Assembly: GCA_017437065.1 (NCBI GenBank)
Contig: JAFSBX010000044.1
Location: 1-33,346, forward strand
Direction of reading: 5' to 3'
DNA: 33,346 nt
Source of the DNA: Lachnospiraceae bacterium
GTDB taxonomy: Bacteria > Bacillota > Clostridia > Lachnospirales > Lachnospiraceae
The notes beneath the pieces were generated by a model. The model saw only the letters and a list, made by a program, of their open reading frames with translations. It was not told where the DNA came from and searched no databases. Positions within the stretch are counted from its first letter, which is position 1; each line of letters begins with the position of its first letter. Shown in pieces: positions 17,661 to 25,270 of the stretch. A program made the position numbers and the translations under genes.

Positions 17661-18715
17661 GCCATCCCCCCTGTCGTATACGCAGCAATTGCTACGATTA
17701 TCATAAAAAGTGCAATTACTGTAAGTGTTGCCCTAAGAAGCAACAGACCGCCATCCCCCGCCTGATTTGTGCTCTCACATATTCTTTTATCTCCTGCCAT
17801 TCCCATAACCGCTGCAGAGCCTTTAAAAGCAAATGATAATAATGCAATTTTCAAAACAGGAACTGCACACATTACAAGCAATAACAATAAAATAATGACA
17901 CCAATACTGTTCTTTATTAAAACTGCAGACCCCATAACAATCTGTGTAATTCCATCTGCCGCATCACCGATTCCCGGTATCGCACCTACTGCTTTTTGTA
18001 AGGTTGTATTTTTCAAAGAATCTACTGCCGGTAAAATCATGGATTGAAAAAGACTAATTCCGGTAATCACTCCGATTGCCGCCTTCATTCCAAGAGTAAT
18101 CCCTTTTTTCAGAAAATCCATCAGTAGCACAAGCCTGTCCTCTCCCCAGATTCCATTCATAAACACCAGAAATACATACCCATGAATTAACGGCAGAATA
18201 ATAAGTAACATTAGTTTTTCAATTCCATACAATAAAAGCATGATTACCTGATAATATCCGTATGCTGTTGCACTTCCGCCCGCCGCACCTACTGCCACCA
18301 GATAAGTCGGAATAAACAGTTGCATAAATAAAATAATTCTTTCCACGGTCTGTTCCGCAATTTCTGCCATTTCCATATACCCACGCACAAGAACGGAAAT
18401 TAATACAAGATACAAAAAATAAAAACTTAAATCCGAAATCTGATGACTCACAAAAATATCACCAAAATTTACAAATAAAGCCGAAATTATTCCTAAAATT
18501 AATAACCAGACTACCATACTTTTTATGCTCTCTGCCTGTTGTCCAACAGATGCAAAAAACTGCTTTACAAATAAGACCATTGCCCCCCAGACATCACCCG
18601 AAACAACCTGTCCAAACAACTCTTTCATATTCCATTCTATGTCGGGGAAAAATTCAGAAAGCTTATGATTAAGTTCTTCCATTCCATATTCGTTCCACAA
18701 AGAAGTAACATCCAT
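17657..18715 (-). CDS. spoIIIAE: Stage III sporulation protein AE
   Basis: 352 residues from ATG 18715, which follows AGAGGAGCG at good spacing; the frame extends 14 codons further but without support. A polytopic membrane protein with about seven to eight hydrophobic segments and the conserved PAVDSLKNTTLQKAVGAIPGIGDAADGI block, typical of SpoIIIAE. It is the largest transmembrane subunit of the A-Q channel. It lies 13 bp after spoIIIAD. Confidence 0.94.
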   Translation of the reverse strand: MDVTSLWNEYGMEELNHKLSEFFPDIEWNMKELFGQVVSGDVWGAMVLFVKQFFASVGQQAESIKSMVVWLLILGIISALFVNFGDIFVSHQISDLSFYFLYLVLISVLVRGYMEMAEIAEQTVERIILFMQLFIPTYLVAVGAAGGSATAYGYYQVIMLLLYGIEKLMLLIILPLIHGYVFLVFMNGIWGEDRLVLLMDFLKKGITLGMKAAIGVITGISLFQSMILPAVDSLKNTTLQKAVGAIPGIGDAADGITQIVMGSAVLIKNSIGVIILLLLLVMCAVPVLKIALLSFAFKGSAAVMGMAGDKRICESTNQAGDGGLLLLRATLTVIALFMIIVAIAAYTTGGMA

Positions 18716-18728
18716 CGTATCGCTCCTC

Positions 18729-19115
18729 TTATTGCAAAAATCCCTGTATTGTTTCAATCAGTGCCACCAATATTGGCATTCCTGATAAAAGTACGGATAA
18801 TTTTCCTGCAATTTCTATCTGTCCCGCTACTGCCGAAAAACCGGCTTCCTTACATATCCCGGCACAAAACTCACATATATAGGTAATTCCGGTGATTTTA
18901 ATCAGCACCCCAATATAAGAAGCACTTGTACCCAATAACTCTTTCCATTCAAAAATTGTATTTAACACACTTTCCAGACATTGCACTCCATAAGAAAAAA
19001 TAATGATACAGACTGCAAAACCAATATACATACTGTATTCCTGTTTTTGGGATTTGAATTGAATTCCTATCAGCGCACCAACAATTCCCAAAATTCCAAT
19101 TTTCATCATATTCAT
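18729..19115 (-). CDS. spoIIIAD: Stage III sporulation protein AD
   Basis: 128 residues, four hydrophobic segments, with the conserved IGVLIKITGITYICEFCAGICKEAGFSAVAGQIEIAGK motif region of SpoIIIAD. ATG 19115 is preceded by AGGAGA. It is related to SpoIIIAC and part of the same membrane assembly. Confidence 0.93.
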   Translation of the reverse strand: MNMMKIGILGIVGALIGIQFKSQKQEYSMYIGFAVCIIIFSYGVQCLESVLNTIFEWKELLGTSASYIGVLIKITGITYICEFCAGICKEAGFSAVAGQIEIAGKLSVLLSGMPILVALIETIQGFLQ

Positions 19116-19155
19116 AGTCTCTCTCCTATCCGCCTTTTTTCAGGCACACCTGATC

Positions 19156-19350
19156 CTACAAATCAAAAAGTCCCTGTATTGTCATAAAAAGTTCATATAT
19201 GTACGGAATAATCCATGTCAAAACAAGAATCAGTGCTGCAAGGCTTAAAAGAAAAGCATGTTCTTCCCTTCCGCTGTGCTTTAAAATCTGACTTAAAATG
19301 GTTACCAGTATTCCTACTGCCGCTATTTTAAATATAAGGCTAACTCCCAT
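19156..19350 (-). CDS. spoIIIAC: Stage III sporulation protein AC
   Basis: 64 residues from ATG 19350 (behind GGAAAGGACAGGT), matching the usual 65-68 residue length; a 12-codon extension upstream is unlikely. Two hydrophobic helices around ILVTILSQILKHSGREEHAFLLSL, the SpoIIIAC signature. It sits 38 bp after spoIIIAB. Confidence 0.92.
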   Translation of the reverse strand: MGVSLIFKIAAVGILVTILSQILKHSGREEHAFLLSLAALILVLTWIIPYIYELFMTIQGLFDL

Positions 19351-19388
19351 ACCTGTCCTTTCCTTAGTTATTCGTGGTTTCTCCACAA

Positions 19389-19907
19389 CTAAATTAAAAC
19401 AATTACCAGCATTAAACCGCCCAGAACTCCTATCCCGGTAATTACTTTTTCTTTGTTCAACATGGCTTCTTTTAACTGTATATATAACTCTTCCAGCTGA
19501 TTTTTGTTTTTTTCAATCATTCCCACCTGCATTTCCCAATCTATAAATCCTGTCTGATTTCCAAACCCCAGAAAAATTTCCTGTTCCTGCCTTTTTACCG
19601 GCAAATCCTTTATACATTGTCCCATTTTTTCCTGCCAAATCCCCGGAAACTGCATGCCATTTCTTTTTTGTGTCTCTTTATACACTTCCTGCATAGCCGT
19701 TTTATATGGTTCTGAAATTCTTTTTGAAATCGCAAGACAGGTTTCCGGCAATGCTGCTCTGCTGTAAGATATTTCTGTCTGAAACATTCTGAAAATTTCT
19801 TTCATTTGCTCCACATGCTTTATTCTCAGACGCATTTCCTGACACAGTTTAAATGAAAAGCCCACACTTCCATAAAGAATTAATAAACCGGCTAACAAAC
19901 GAAACAT
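19389..19907 (-). CDS. spoIIIAB: Stage III sporulation protein AB
   Basis: 172 residues, with a hydrophobic helix at each end and a helical middle (MFQTEISYSRAALPETCLAIS), resembling the type II/IV secretion GspF half. It probably pairs with the ATPase SpoIIIAA at the mother-cell membrane. It overlaps the end of spoIIIAA by 16 bp. Confidence 0.92.
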   Translation of the reverse strand: MFRLLAGLLILYGSVGFSFKLCQEMRLRIKHVEQMKEIFRMFQTEISYSRAALPETCLAISKRISEPYKTAMQEVYKETQKRNGMQFPGIWQEKMGQCIKDLPVKRQEQEIFLGFGNQTGFIDWEMQVGMIEKNKNQLEELYIQLKEAMLNKEKVITGIGVLGGLMLVIVLI

Positions 19908-20845
19908 TTTTTCAACTCCTTGTCATATACCGTTCTGCAAATATTTCCATCACTTTCTTTTTTTAAAACAATGTATCGTTTAAATATTCCCTCTTTTACA
20001 AGTTCTTTACCTATGGCATTCATTTTTAAATCCTCTAAATCATTTCCATGTATCGTTGCCATGATATGTACACCGCATCTTGTTATCTGCCGAATCATTT
20101 CTTCATCTTCTTTTCCTCCGATTTCATCTACTGCAATTACTTTCGGTGACATGGAACGTAAAAGCATCATCATGCCTAATGCTTTCGGGCAGGCATCCAG
20201 TACATCTGTCCGAGTTCCTAAGTCATTTTGCATCCTTCCCTGAAAACACCCTGCAATCTCCGAACGTTCATCAACTACTCCCACGTTCATTCCTTCGGCA
20301 TATACATTCCCATTTGAAACTTGTCTTACCATATCCCGCAACAAAGTCGTTTTCCCTACTCCCGGCATAGAAATCAGCAATGTATTACAAATTGTTCCGT
20401 TCTCATAAATGAAAGGCATCAAAGCATCCGCAACACCAATCATCTGATGGGAAATTCTAATATTTAAAAAGCTTATAAACTTCATAGTTTTCATCTCTTT
20501 TTCATTTTTCATAACAGCCTGTCCTGCTACTCCAATACGATGTCCCCCCTGTACAGTCAAAAACCCCTGCCTAATTTCATCCTCAAATGCATACACTGAA
20601 TAATTGCATATATGATTTAGTATCAATTCCAACTCTCTTTGCTCTATTTTTTTTGCCGATGATTCATCCTTTGTAAAAGCTCCACTCTTTGTCAGAAAAA
20701 ACTCTTGTCCGCACCAACTTACAATAACCGGCCTGTCCGCCCTCATACGGATTTCATTTATCTTCTCTGTCTGATTTATTACTTCTCTAAAAAATTCCCT
20801 GTAAGTATCCGGAAATAATTGAAGTATGCTTTCTTTTCTCTCCAT
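19892..20845 (-). CDS. spoIIIAA: Stage III sporulation protein AA (ATPase)
   Basis: 317 residues. Walker A is SMPGVGKTTLLRDM, followed by DERSEIAGCFQG and Walker B VIAVDEIGG; the N-terminal half has QGFLTVQGGHRIGVAGQAV, diagnostic of SpoIIIAA. It is related to type II/IV secretion ATPases and energises the mother-cell-to-forespore channel. First gene of the operon, with a sigma-E-like promoter upstream. Confidence 0.96.
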   Translation of the reverse strand: MERKESILQLFPDTYREFFREVINQTEKINEIRMRADRPVIVSWCGQEFFLTKSGAFTKDESSAKKIEQRELELILNHICNYSVYAFEDEIRQGFLTVQGGHRIGVAGQAVMKNEKEMKTMKFISFLNIRISHQMIGVADALMPFIYENGTICNTLLISMPGVGKTTLLRDMVRQVSNGNVYAEGMNVGVVDERSEIAGCFQGRMQNDLGTRTDVLDACPKALGMMMLLRSMSPKVIAVDEIGGKEDEEMIRQITRCGVHIMATIHGNDLEDLKMNAIGKELVKEGIFKRYIVLKKESDGNICRTVYDKELKKCFVC

Positions 20846-20873
20846 GCCCTTTCCCTTTCTATTCTCTTAACCT

Positions 20874-20902
20874 AATATATGAGCCTTTGTCCGATTTATG
20901 AC
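20874..20902 (-). promoter_or_regulatory. Candidate sigma-E promoter of the spoIIIA operon
   Basis: On the minus strand GTCATAAA (20895-20902) and CATATATT (20874-20881) lie 13 nt apart, about 30 nt before the spoIIIAA ATG. This resembles the sigma-E pattern (ATA-type -35, CATACANT -10), as expected since spoIIIA is sigma-E dependent in Bacillus. A second CATACA lies further upstream (about 20928-20933) without a well-spaced -35. Confidence 0.45.
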
Positions 20903-20934
20903 AAATAAAATTGTCTTTCTTTATTTTTGTATGC

Positions 20935-20955
20935 AAAGAAATACAATATTTCTTT
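20935..20955. promoter_or_regulatory. Inverted repeat upstream of the glycyl-radical gene promoter
   Basis: A perfect dyad AAAGAAATA-CAA-TATTTCTTT with 9-bp arms, directly abutting the -35 of the plus-strand promoter. Its place in a divergent promoter region makes it a candidate operator for the glycyl-radical gene or for the region as a whole. Confidence 0.4.
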
Positions 20956-20983
20956 TGAACTTTATAGACAATTTAATTATAAA
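20955..20983 (+). promoter_or_regulatory. Promoter of the glycyl-radical protein gene
   Basis: TTGAAC (20955-20960), 17-nt spacer, TATAAA (20978-20983). A second TATAAT lies at 20991-20996 without a well-spaced -35. The 5' untranslated region also holds a 13-bp palindrome AGTAAT-C-ATTACT (21006-21018) just before the ribosome site. Confidence 0.6.
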
Positions 20984-21040
20984 ATGATATTATAATATTA
21001 CGAACAGTAATCATTACTATTATTAAAAGGAGGAATATTT

Positions 21041-21286
21041 ATGGCAGCAAATAATAATCAGCAGGTTGAAAATTTAGTATCTTTATTGGATGGGTATACT
21101 GAGAAGGGCGGACATCACATCAATGTTAATGTATTAAACCGTGATATGCTCCTTGATGCACAGAAAAATCCGGAAAACTATCCGCAGCTTACTATCCGCG
21201 TTTCCGGTTATGCTGTAAACTTTATCAAATTAACTACAGAACAGCAGAATGATGTTATTTCCCGTACATTCCATGAATCTATGTAA
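21041..21286 (+). CDS. grcA: Free-standing glycyl-radical domain protein (GrcA/YfiD-like)
   Basis: 81 residues, essentially the C-terminal glycyl-radical domain of pyruvate formate-lyase: [18 protein letters not shown], then [15 protein letters not shown] with Gly56 in RVSGY as the radical site, and the closing [14 protein letters not shown]. In E. coli the homologous YfiD/GrcA replaces the C-terminal part of PflB after oxygen has cut the backbone at the radical glycine, restoring activity. Here it is complete, with a consensus ribosome site (AGGAGG), its own promoter and a strong terminator, and it is the only plus-strand gene seen. No full formate-lyase or activating enzyme is in the window, so it acts in trans on an enzyme encoded elsewhere. 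Confidence 0.93.
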   Translation: MAANNNQQVENLVSLLDGYTEKGGHHINVNVLNRDMLLDAQKNPENYPQLTIRVSGYAVNFIKLTTEQQNDVISRTFHESM

Positions 21287-21309
21287 TAAACATTTTTCTT
21301 TTACACAAC

Positions 21310-21349
21310 AAAAAAGATTGTCACACATATTCGTGTGGCAATCTTTTTT
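21310..21349. terminator. Bidirectional terminator between the glycyl-radical gene and pnp
   Basis: A 16-bp stem AAAAAAGATTGTCACA / TGTGGCAATCTTTTTT with one G-T pair and a loop of about 8 nt. It carries a U-run on both strands and lies between the convergent ends of the glycyl-radical gene (+) and pnp (-), serving both. Confidence 0.88.
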
Positions 21350-21404
21350 ATCTTTTACTCTTTTTATTCTATTTTTCTGTTACTGCTCAATGCTATCTTT
21401 ATTT

Positions 21405-23495
21405 TCATTGCTGTGCAACATCTTTCATAGAGAAGCTGATACGTCCCATTTTATCTTTTCCAAGACAAACAACAGTTACTGTATCGCCTAATGTAAGCAC
21501 ATCTTCTACTCTGTTGATTCTTTCTTTGGAAATCTTGGAAATATGAACCATTCCCTCTTTGCTTGGTGCAAATTCAATGAATGCACCGAATTCTTTGATA
21601 CTTACAACTTTACCTGTGAATACTTGTCCTTCTTCAAAGTCTGTTGTAATAATCTTAATCATGTTAACAGCTTCATCCATTTTTGCTTTATCTGTACCAC
21701 ATACAGATACTGCACCCTCGTCGGAAATATCAATCTTAACGCCTGTTTTTTCGATAATTGCGTTGATTGTCTTTCCTCTCTGACCTACAACATCACCAAT
21801 TTTTTCAGGATTAATCTGAATCTGGATAATCTTAGGTGCATACTGTCCAACTTCTGTTCTTGGTGCAGAAATTGCAGGTTTCATACAAGTATCCATAATG
21901 AATAATCTTGCCTCACGACATCTTGCAATCGCACTTTCTACGATATCTCTTGTAAGACCATGAATCTTAATATCCATCTGAATTGCTGTGATACCTTCTG
22001 TTGTACCTGTTACCTTAAAGTCCATGTCTCCGAAGAAGTCTTCCAGCCCCTGAATATCTGTTAAAAGTACATAATCATCATCTGTATCACCTGTAACAAG
22101 ACCACAGGAAATACCTGCTACCATTTTCTTAATCGGTACACCTGCAGCCATTAAGGACATACAGGAAGCACAAGTAGATGCCATGGAAGTAGAACCGTTA
22201 GATTCAAATGTCTCGGATACTGTACGGATTGCATATGGGAATTCCTCTTCTGTAGGAAGCACCGGTACCAATGCTCTCTCTGCCAATGCACCATGTCCGA
22301 TTTCACGACGTCCCGGTCCTCTGGAAGGTTTTGTTTCACCTACGGAATAAGATGGGAAGTTATAGTGATGCATATATCTCTTATTTACTTCATTTTCATC
22401 CAAACCATCAATCTTCTGTACTTCGGATAATGGTGCCAATGTACATACGTTACAAATCTGTGTTTGTCCTCTTGTGAACATTGCAGAACCATGTACTCTC
22501 GGAATCAAGTCTACTTCTGCTGCAAGCGGACGAATCTGTGTGATTTCACGACCGTCAGGACGTTTGTGGTCTTTCAAAATCATCTTACGAACTGTTTTCT
22601 TTTCATACTGATAAACAGCTTCACCAAGGATTGCAAGCCACTCTTCATTTTCAGCAAATGCTTCTTCAAATTTCTCTGTAATATTGCGGATATTTTCTTC
22701 TCTTGTCTGTTTGTCATCTGTAAATACGGCTGTTTCCATTTCTTCCGGTGTTACGATTGCTTTCATTGCCTCGAACATCTCTGCAGGAATTGCACAGCTT
22801 GTGTATTCATGTTTTGTTTTACCAACTTCTGCAACAATTTTGTTGATGAATGCAATAATTGTCTGGTTGATTTCATGTGCTTTATAAATTGCTTCAATCA
22901 TTTTTTCTTCCGGTACTTCATTTGCTCCGGCTTCAATCATGATTACTTTTTCTGTTGTAGAAGCAACTGTTAAGTTCAAATCTCCGTTTTTCCACTGCTC
23001 CTGAGAAGGGTTAACAACGAATTCTCCGTCAATTAAACCAATCTGTGTCATAGCACATGGTCCGTCAAACGGAATATCAGAAATACATGTTGCAATAGAA
23101 GCACCAAGCATTGCCACAAGTTCCGGACGGCATGCAGGATCTACGGACATTACCATGTTATTTAATGTAACGTCATTTCTGTAATCCTTCGGGAAAAGAG
23201 GACGCATCGGTCTGTCGATTACACGGCTTGTCAAAATTGCATTTTCAGAAGCCTTTCCTTCTCTTTTATTAAATCCACCCGGAATTTTTCCTACTGCATA
23301 TAATTTTTCTTCATATTCTACGCTGAGTGGGAAGAAATCAATTCCCTCTCTTGGTTTTTCGGAAGCTGTTGCAGTTGATAATACAGTTGTTTCGCCATAC
23401 TGTATAAATGCACAGCCATTTGCCTGTTTGCCGACTCTGTTAACATCAATTTTTAATGTACGTCCGGCTAAATCCATTGTAAATGTTTGATACAT
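21405..23495 (-). CDS. pnp: Polyribonucleotide nucleotidyltransferase (PNPase)
   Basis: 696 residues: two RNase PH domains (the second with IQMDIKIHGLTRDIVESAI and DTCMKPAISAPR), a helical linker, a KH domain (KIGDVVGQRGKTINAIIEKTG) and an S1 domain (GQVFTGKVVSIKEFGAFIEF). It degrades RNA 3' to 5' using phosphate and is the main mRNA 3' exonuclease of Firmicutes. It follows rpsO, the classic order, behind the rpsO terminator and a leader of about 190 nt with a long inverted repeat. ATG 23495 is preceded by AAAGGAG. Confidence 0.98.
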   Translation of the reverse strand: MYQTFTMDLAGRTLKIDVNRVGKQANGCAFIQYGETTVLSTATASEKPREGIDFFPLSVEYEEKLYAVGKIPGGFNKREGKASENAILTSRVIDRPMRPLFPKDYRNDVTLNNMVMSVDPACRPELVAMLGASIATCISDIPFDGPCAMTQIGLIDGEFVVNPSQEQWKNGDLNLTVASTTEKVIMIEAGANEVPEEKMIEAIYKAHEINQTIIAFINKIVAEVGKTKHEYTSCAIPAEMFEAMKAIVTPEEMETAVFTDDKQTREENIRNITEKFEEAFAENEEWLAILGEAVYQYEKKTVRKMILKDHKRPDGREITQIRPLAAEVDLIPRVHGSAMFTRGQTQICNVCTLAPLSEVQKIDGLDENEVNKRYMHHYNFPSYSVGETKPSRGPGRREIGHGALAERALVPVLPTEEEFPYAIRTVSETFESNGSTSMASTCASCMSLMAAGVPIKKMVAGISCGLVTGDTDDDYVLLTDIQGLEDFFGDMDFKVTGTTEGITAIQMDIKIHGLTRDIVESAIARCREARLFIMDTCMKPAISAPRTEVGQYAPKIIQIQINPEKIGDVVGQRGKTINAIIEKTGVKIDISDEGAVSVCGTDKAKMDEAVNMIKIITTDFEEGQVFTGKVVSIKEFGAFIEFAPSKEGMVHISKISKERINRVEDVLTLGDTVTVVCLGKDKMGRISFSMKDVAQQ

Positions 23496-23530
23496 ATTTT
23501 TTCTCCTTTCAAATTCTCTTTCATCTTTCA

Positions 23531-23654
23531 GGTAGAAGATGCCGAAACTACTGATAAAGACATTTTTTCAAGTACTGCTCTCCTGCTACCGGCTTAAAAT
23601 ATACATTCTTCCACAAAATGTCCTTGTCAGTGGTCTCGGAAGCCTTCTTCCACC
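23531..23654 (-). promoter_or_regulatory. Long stem-loop in the pnp leader
   Basis: Segments 23531-23567 and 23615-23654 are imperfect inverted repeats. In the minus-strand RNA a 9-bp outer helix (one G-U pair) and, after a small internal loop, a 25-position inner helix with only two mismatches can form; the loop is about 47 nt. The structure ends about 35 nt before the pnp start. E. coli pnp is autoregulated through a leader helix cut by RNase III; a similar role here is an inference. Confidence 0.6.
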
Positions 23655-23686
23655 TTTATTTTGTCTTAAGACATAGGTATTTATAG

Positions 23687-23722
23687 AAAAAAGGCGGTGA
23701 GCAAAGCCCTTCGCCGCCTTTT
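23687..23722 (-). terminator. Terminator after rpsO
   Basis: GC-rich stem AAAGGCGGCGA / TCACCGCCTTT (minus strand, one G-U pair) with a 10-nt loop, followed by TTTTTTC, 14 nt past the rpsO stop. Some read-through into pnp is possible, since no good separate pnp promoter was recognised. Confidence 0.88.
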
Positions 23723-23735
23723 ACTATCCAGATAA

Positions 23736-24002
23736 TTATTTTCTGATTCCAAGTTTTGCAATCAAAGAACGGTATCTTTCAATATCAGTTTTCTTTAAGT
23801 AAGCAAGTAAACCTCTTCTCTGACCAACCATTTTCAAAAGACCTCTTCTTGAGTGATGATCCTTTGGATTCTCTTTCAAGTGCTCTGTAAGCTCCTGAAT
23901 TCTTGCTGTTAATACAGCTACCTGTACTTCCGGTGAACCTGTGTCGCCTTCTGTTCTAGCGTATTCTTTGATGATTGCTGTTTTCTTTTCTTTAGAGATC
24001 AT
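23736..24002 (-). CDS. rpsO: 30S ribosomal protein S15
   Basis: 88 residues from ATG 24002, the standard length; the longer frame upstream is untranslated leader. Contains [49 protein letters not shown], the S15 core that binds the 16S three-way junction. The ribosome site AAGGAGG is ideal. It has its own promoter, a structured leader and a terminator, then pnp. Confidence 0.98.
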   Translation of the reverse strand: MISKEKKTAIIKEYARTEGDTGSPEVQVAVLTARIQELTEHLKENPKDHHSRRGLLKMVGQRRGLLAYLKKTDIERYRSLIAKLGIRK

Positions 24003-24028
24003 TTTAATATCCTCCTTATTTTTTAATC

Positions 24029-24076
24029 GCCAAATACTAAGAAACGGTCGGAGTCGTCCTATTTCTGAGTAGTGGC
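24029..24076 (-). promoter_or_regulatory. Candidate structured leader of rpsO (S15 autoregulation)
   Basis: In the minus-strand RNA, GCCA (24073-24076) can pair with UGGC (24029-24032), and ACUCAGAAA (24062-24070) with UUUCUUAGU (24036-24044, 8 of 9 positions), enclosing a GGAC-UCC apical part. It lies about 20 nt before the ribosome site. rpsO leaders in many bacteria bind S15 and shut down translation; the fold here has not been compared with known S15 leader classes. Confidence 0.35.
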
Positions 24077-24094
24077 TAAATCTCATACTTGTTC

Positions 24095-24123
24095 AGTATA
24101 TCACACTATTTTCACTGTGTAAA
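24095..24123 (-). promoter_or_regulatory. rpsO promoter
   Basis: Minus strand -35 TTTACA (24118-24123), 17-nt spacer, -10 TATACT (24095-24100). This predicts an rpsO leader of about 85 nt. Confidence 0.8.
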
Positions 24124-24134
24124 CTACTATTTTT

Positions 24135-24164
24135 TGTTGCTTTTATTGCTGTTGCTTTTATTGC
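24135..24164. repeat. Perfect tandem duplication, 2 x 15 bp
   Basis: TGTTGCTTTTATTGC occurs twice head to tail (24135-24149, 24150-24164). On the minus strand the unit keeps frame and would encode AIKAT twice, inside a short open stretch following the DUF3781 gene and reaching the rpsO promoter. Confidence 0.85.
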
Positions 24165-24195
24165 CTCCTCAAGACCAAATAGTTTTTGTAATTTT

Positions 24196-24519
24196 TCAAC
24201 AAGTTTTTCTGTGTGCTGTAATTATAGTATAACTGTGTGCATTTACCGTAATTTTGCAATCCTCTACAGTAATATACCAGTTTTTTCCTTGTCGGATAAT
24301 TTGACTGTCTTGCTTTTTTATTTTCTGCCTACACCATTCCACTACATCTTCATTATCCAGACACAGATTTCTTTTTATTCGTTCTGCACCCATTTCTGTC
24401 GTATGTAGCTTATCCAAATTAGAAAGCAGTCTACTCGCTTCATGCCAATTTTCCTTTTTCTTACCTCCTGCACAACATTCTCCGCAGACTGTGATTGTAG
24501 TAAAATCTATATTACTCAT
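24196..24519 (-). CDS. DUF3781-like protein with a short Cys-rich N-terminus
   Basis: 107 residues. The part from about residue 37 (DKLHTTEMGAERIKRNL...DVVEWCRQKI...RQGKNWYITVEDCKITVNAHSYTIITAH) matches my memory of DUF3781, a small family of unknown function in Firmicutes. The first 35 residues contain CGECC (Cys12, 15, 16) and a lysine-rich stretch, recalling the cysteine-rich start of DUF3795, and could be a fusion or the remains of another gene. ATG 24519 has a strong ribosome site (GGAGG). It lies between the HAD pseudogene and the rpsO promoter. A one-base shift near the stop would add about 34 codons. Confidence 0.65.
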   Translation of the reverse strand: MSNIDFTTITVCGECCAGGKKKENWHEASRLLSNLDKLHTTEMGAERIKRNLCLDNEDVVEWCRQKIKKQDSQIIRQGKNWYITVEDCKITVNAHSYTIITAHRKTC

Positions 24520-24550
24520 GGTATAGTACCTCCATAAATTAGAATTCGTC

Positions 24551-25064
24551 TTATAGCAACTTACAAACTTCTGTCAGGCTATTAACAACATAATCTGCCT
24601 TTTCTTTCTCGCTTGTAATATTCCAGTATTTACCAAATCCTTGTTTAATCCATATCGTACGCATCCCCAACATCTTAGCCGGAACAATATCATTATCAAT
24701 CCTATCACCAATCATAACAGCATTAGCAGGATCACAGTTACTTCTCTTTAATGCAATTTCAAATATTCTTTTATCAGGTTTGGATACCCCTTCTTCTGCT
24801 GAAGCAATAACTAAGTCTATATATTTCATCTTCAAAATTCCATTTAGGCTTCTCAACATTTAATAATTTTATAGTCTCCAAGTCGCCCTTTTTATTTTGT
24901 CTATAAAGTTCCAATGCTGTTTCATAAACATACTCATATGTCACATTAGCAGTTTTTGCTACATTTCTCATTCTTTTTTCATAAACTATACTTTCATCAA
25001 CTAATGTCGAACCGACATCAAAAAACAACCATTTTATTGTTCCAAGTATAATAATCACCTCCAC
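24551..25064 (-). pseudogene. HAD-family hydrolase, internally deleted and frameshifted
   Basis: The 5' part (25064 to about 24820) encodes a HAD motif I, WLFFDVGSTLVDE, and the start of a cap. The 3' part, in another frame, encodes YIDLVIASAEEGVSKPDKRIFEIAL (motif III Lys) and VMIGDRIDNDIVPAKMLGM (motif IV). The segment that should hold motif II and the following helix (roughly 50-70 residues) is missing: the two parts meet at about 24816-24827, where the sequence ATATATAGA fits both sides. The combined length (about 171 codons) is well below the usual 220-240. The 5' part then runs out of frame to a stop at 24774. Probably a phosphatase gene that suffered a microhomology deletion. The start is uncertain (GTG at 25064 overlaps GGAGGTG). 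Confidence 0.8.
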
Positions 25065-25270
25065 CTGTTCATATTTTTTGTTCTTTTTCTTTTCCAGTCG
25101 GGATTTTCCTTGATACTTACCCCGACCGCTTCCATTTTCTCTCTTTATTGGTCGGAAAAGTTTCCTTCTATAACCTATGAAAATCTGGCTTTTTTAAATT
25201 AATAGATCTTCTGTTACTTTGAACACAACAAATTCAAATTGTTTATCCAACGCAAAACATAACATGCCAC
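25065..25270. other. Intergenic gap with no gene recognised
   Basis: This 206-bp stretch separates the HTH-desulfoferrodoxin gene from the HAD pseudogene. It has a small inverted repeat GTCGGG / CCCGAC (25097-25102 and 25121-25126), AT-rich runs, and a short minus-strand open stretch of about 30 codons (ending about 25197) that could be a coding shard. No promoter or terminator was convincing. Confidence 0.4.

Noticed and set aside
22464-22973. A 169-codon plus-strand open frame inside pnp
   Set aside because: It is antisense to the conserved pnp coding sequence and rich in Cys/Phe, as expected from reversed Glu/Lys-rich codons; no start signal.
23662-23673. TGTCTTAAGACA palindrome between rpsO and pnp as an operator
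   Set aside because: A single 12-bp palindrome without a supporting promoter; insufficient evidence on its own.
24093-24195. The 15-bp tandem repeat as a CRISPR or iteron array
   Set aside because: Only two adjacent copies without spacers; it is a simple tandem duplication.
25097-25126. GTCGGG/CCCGAC inverted repeat as a terminator
   Set aside because: Short stem, 18-nt loop and no T-run on either side.
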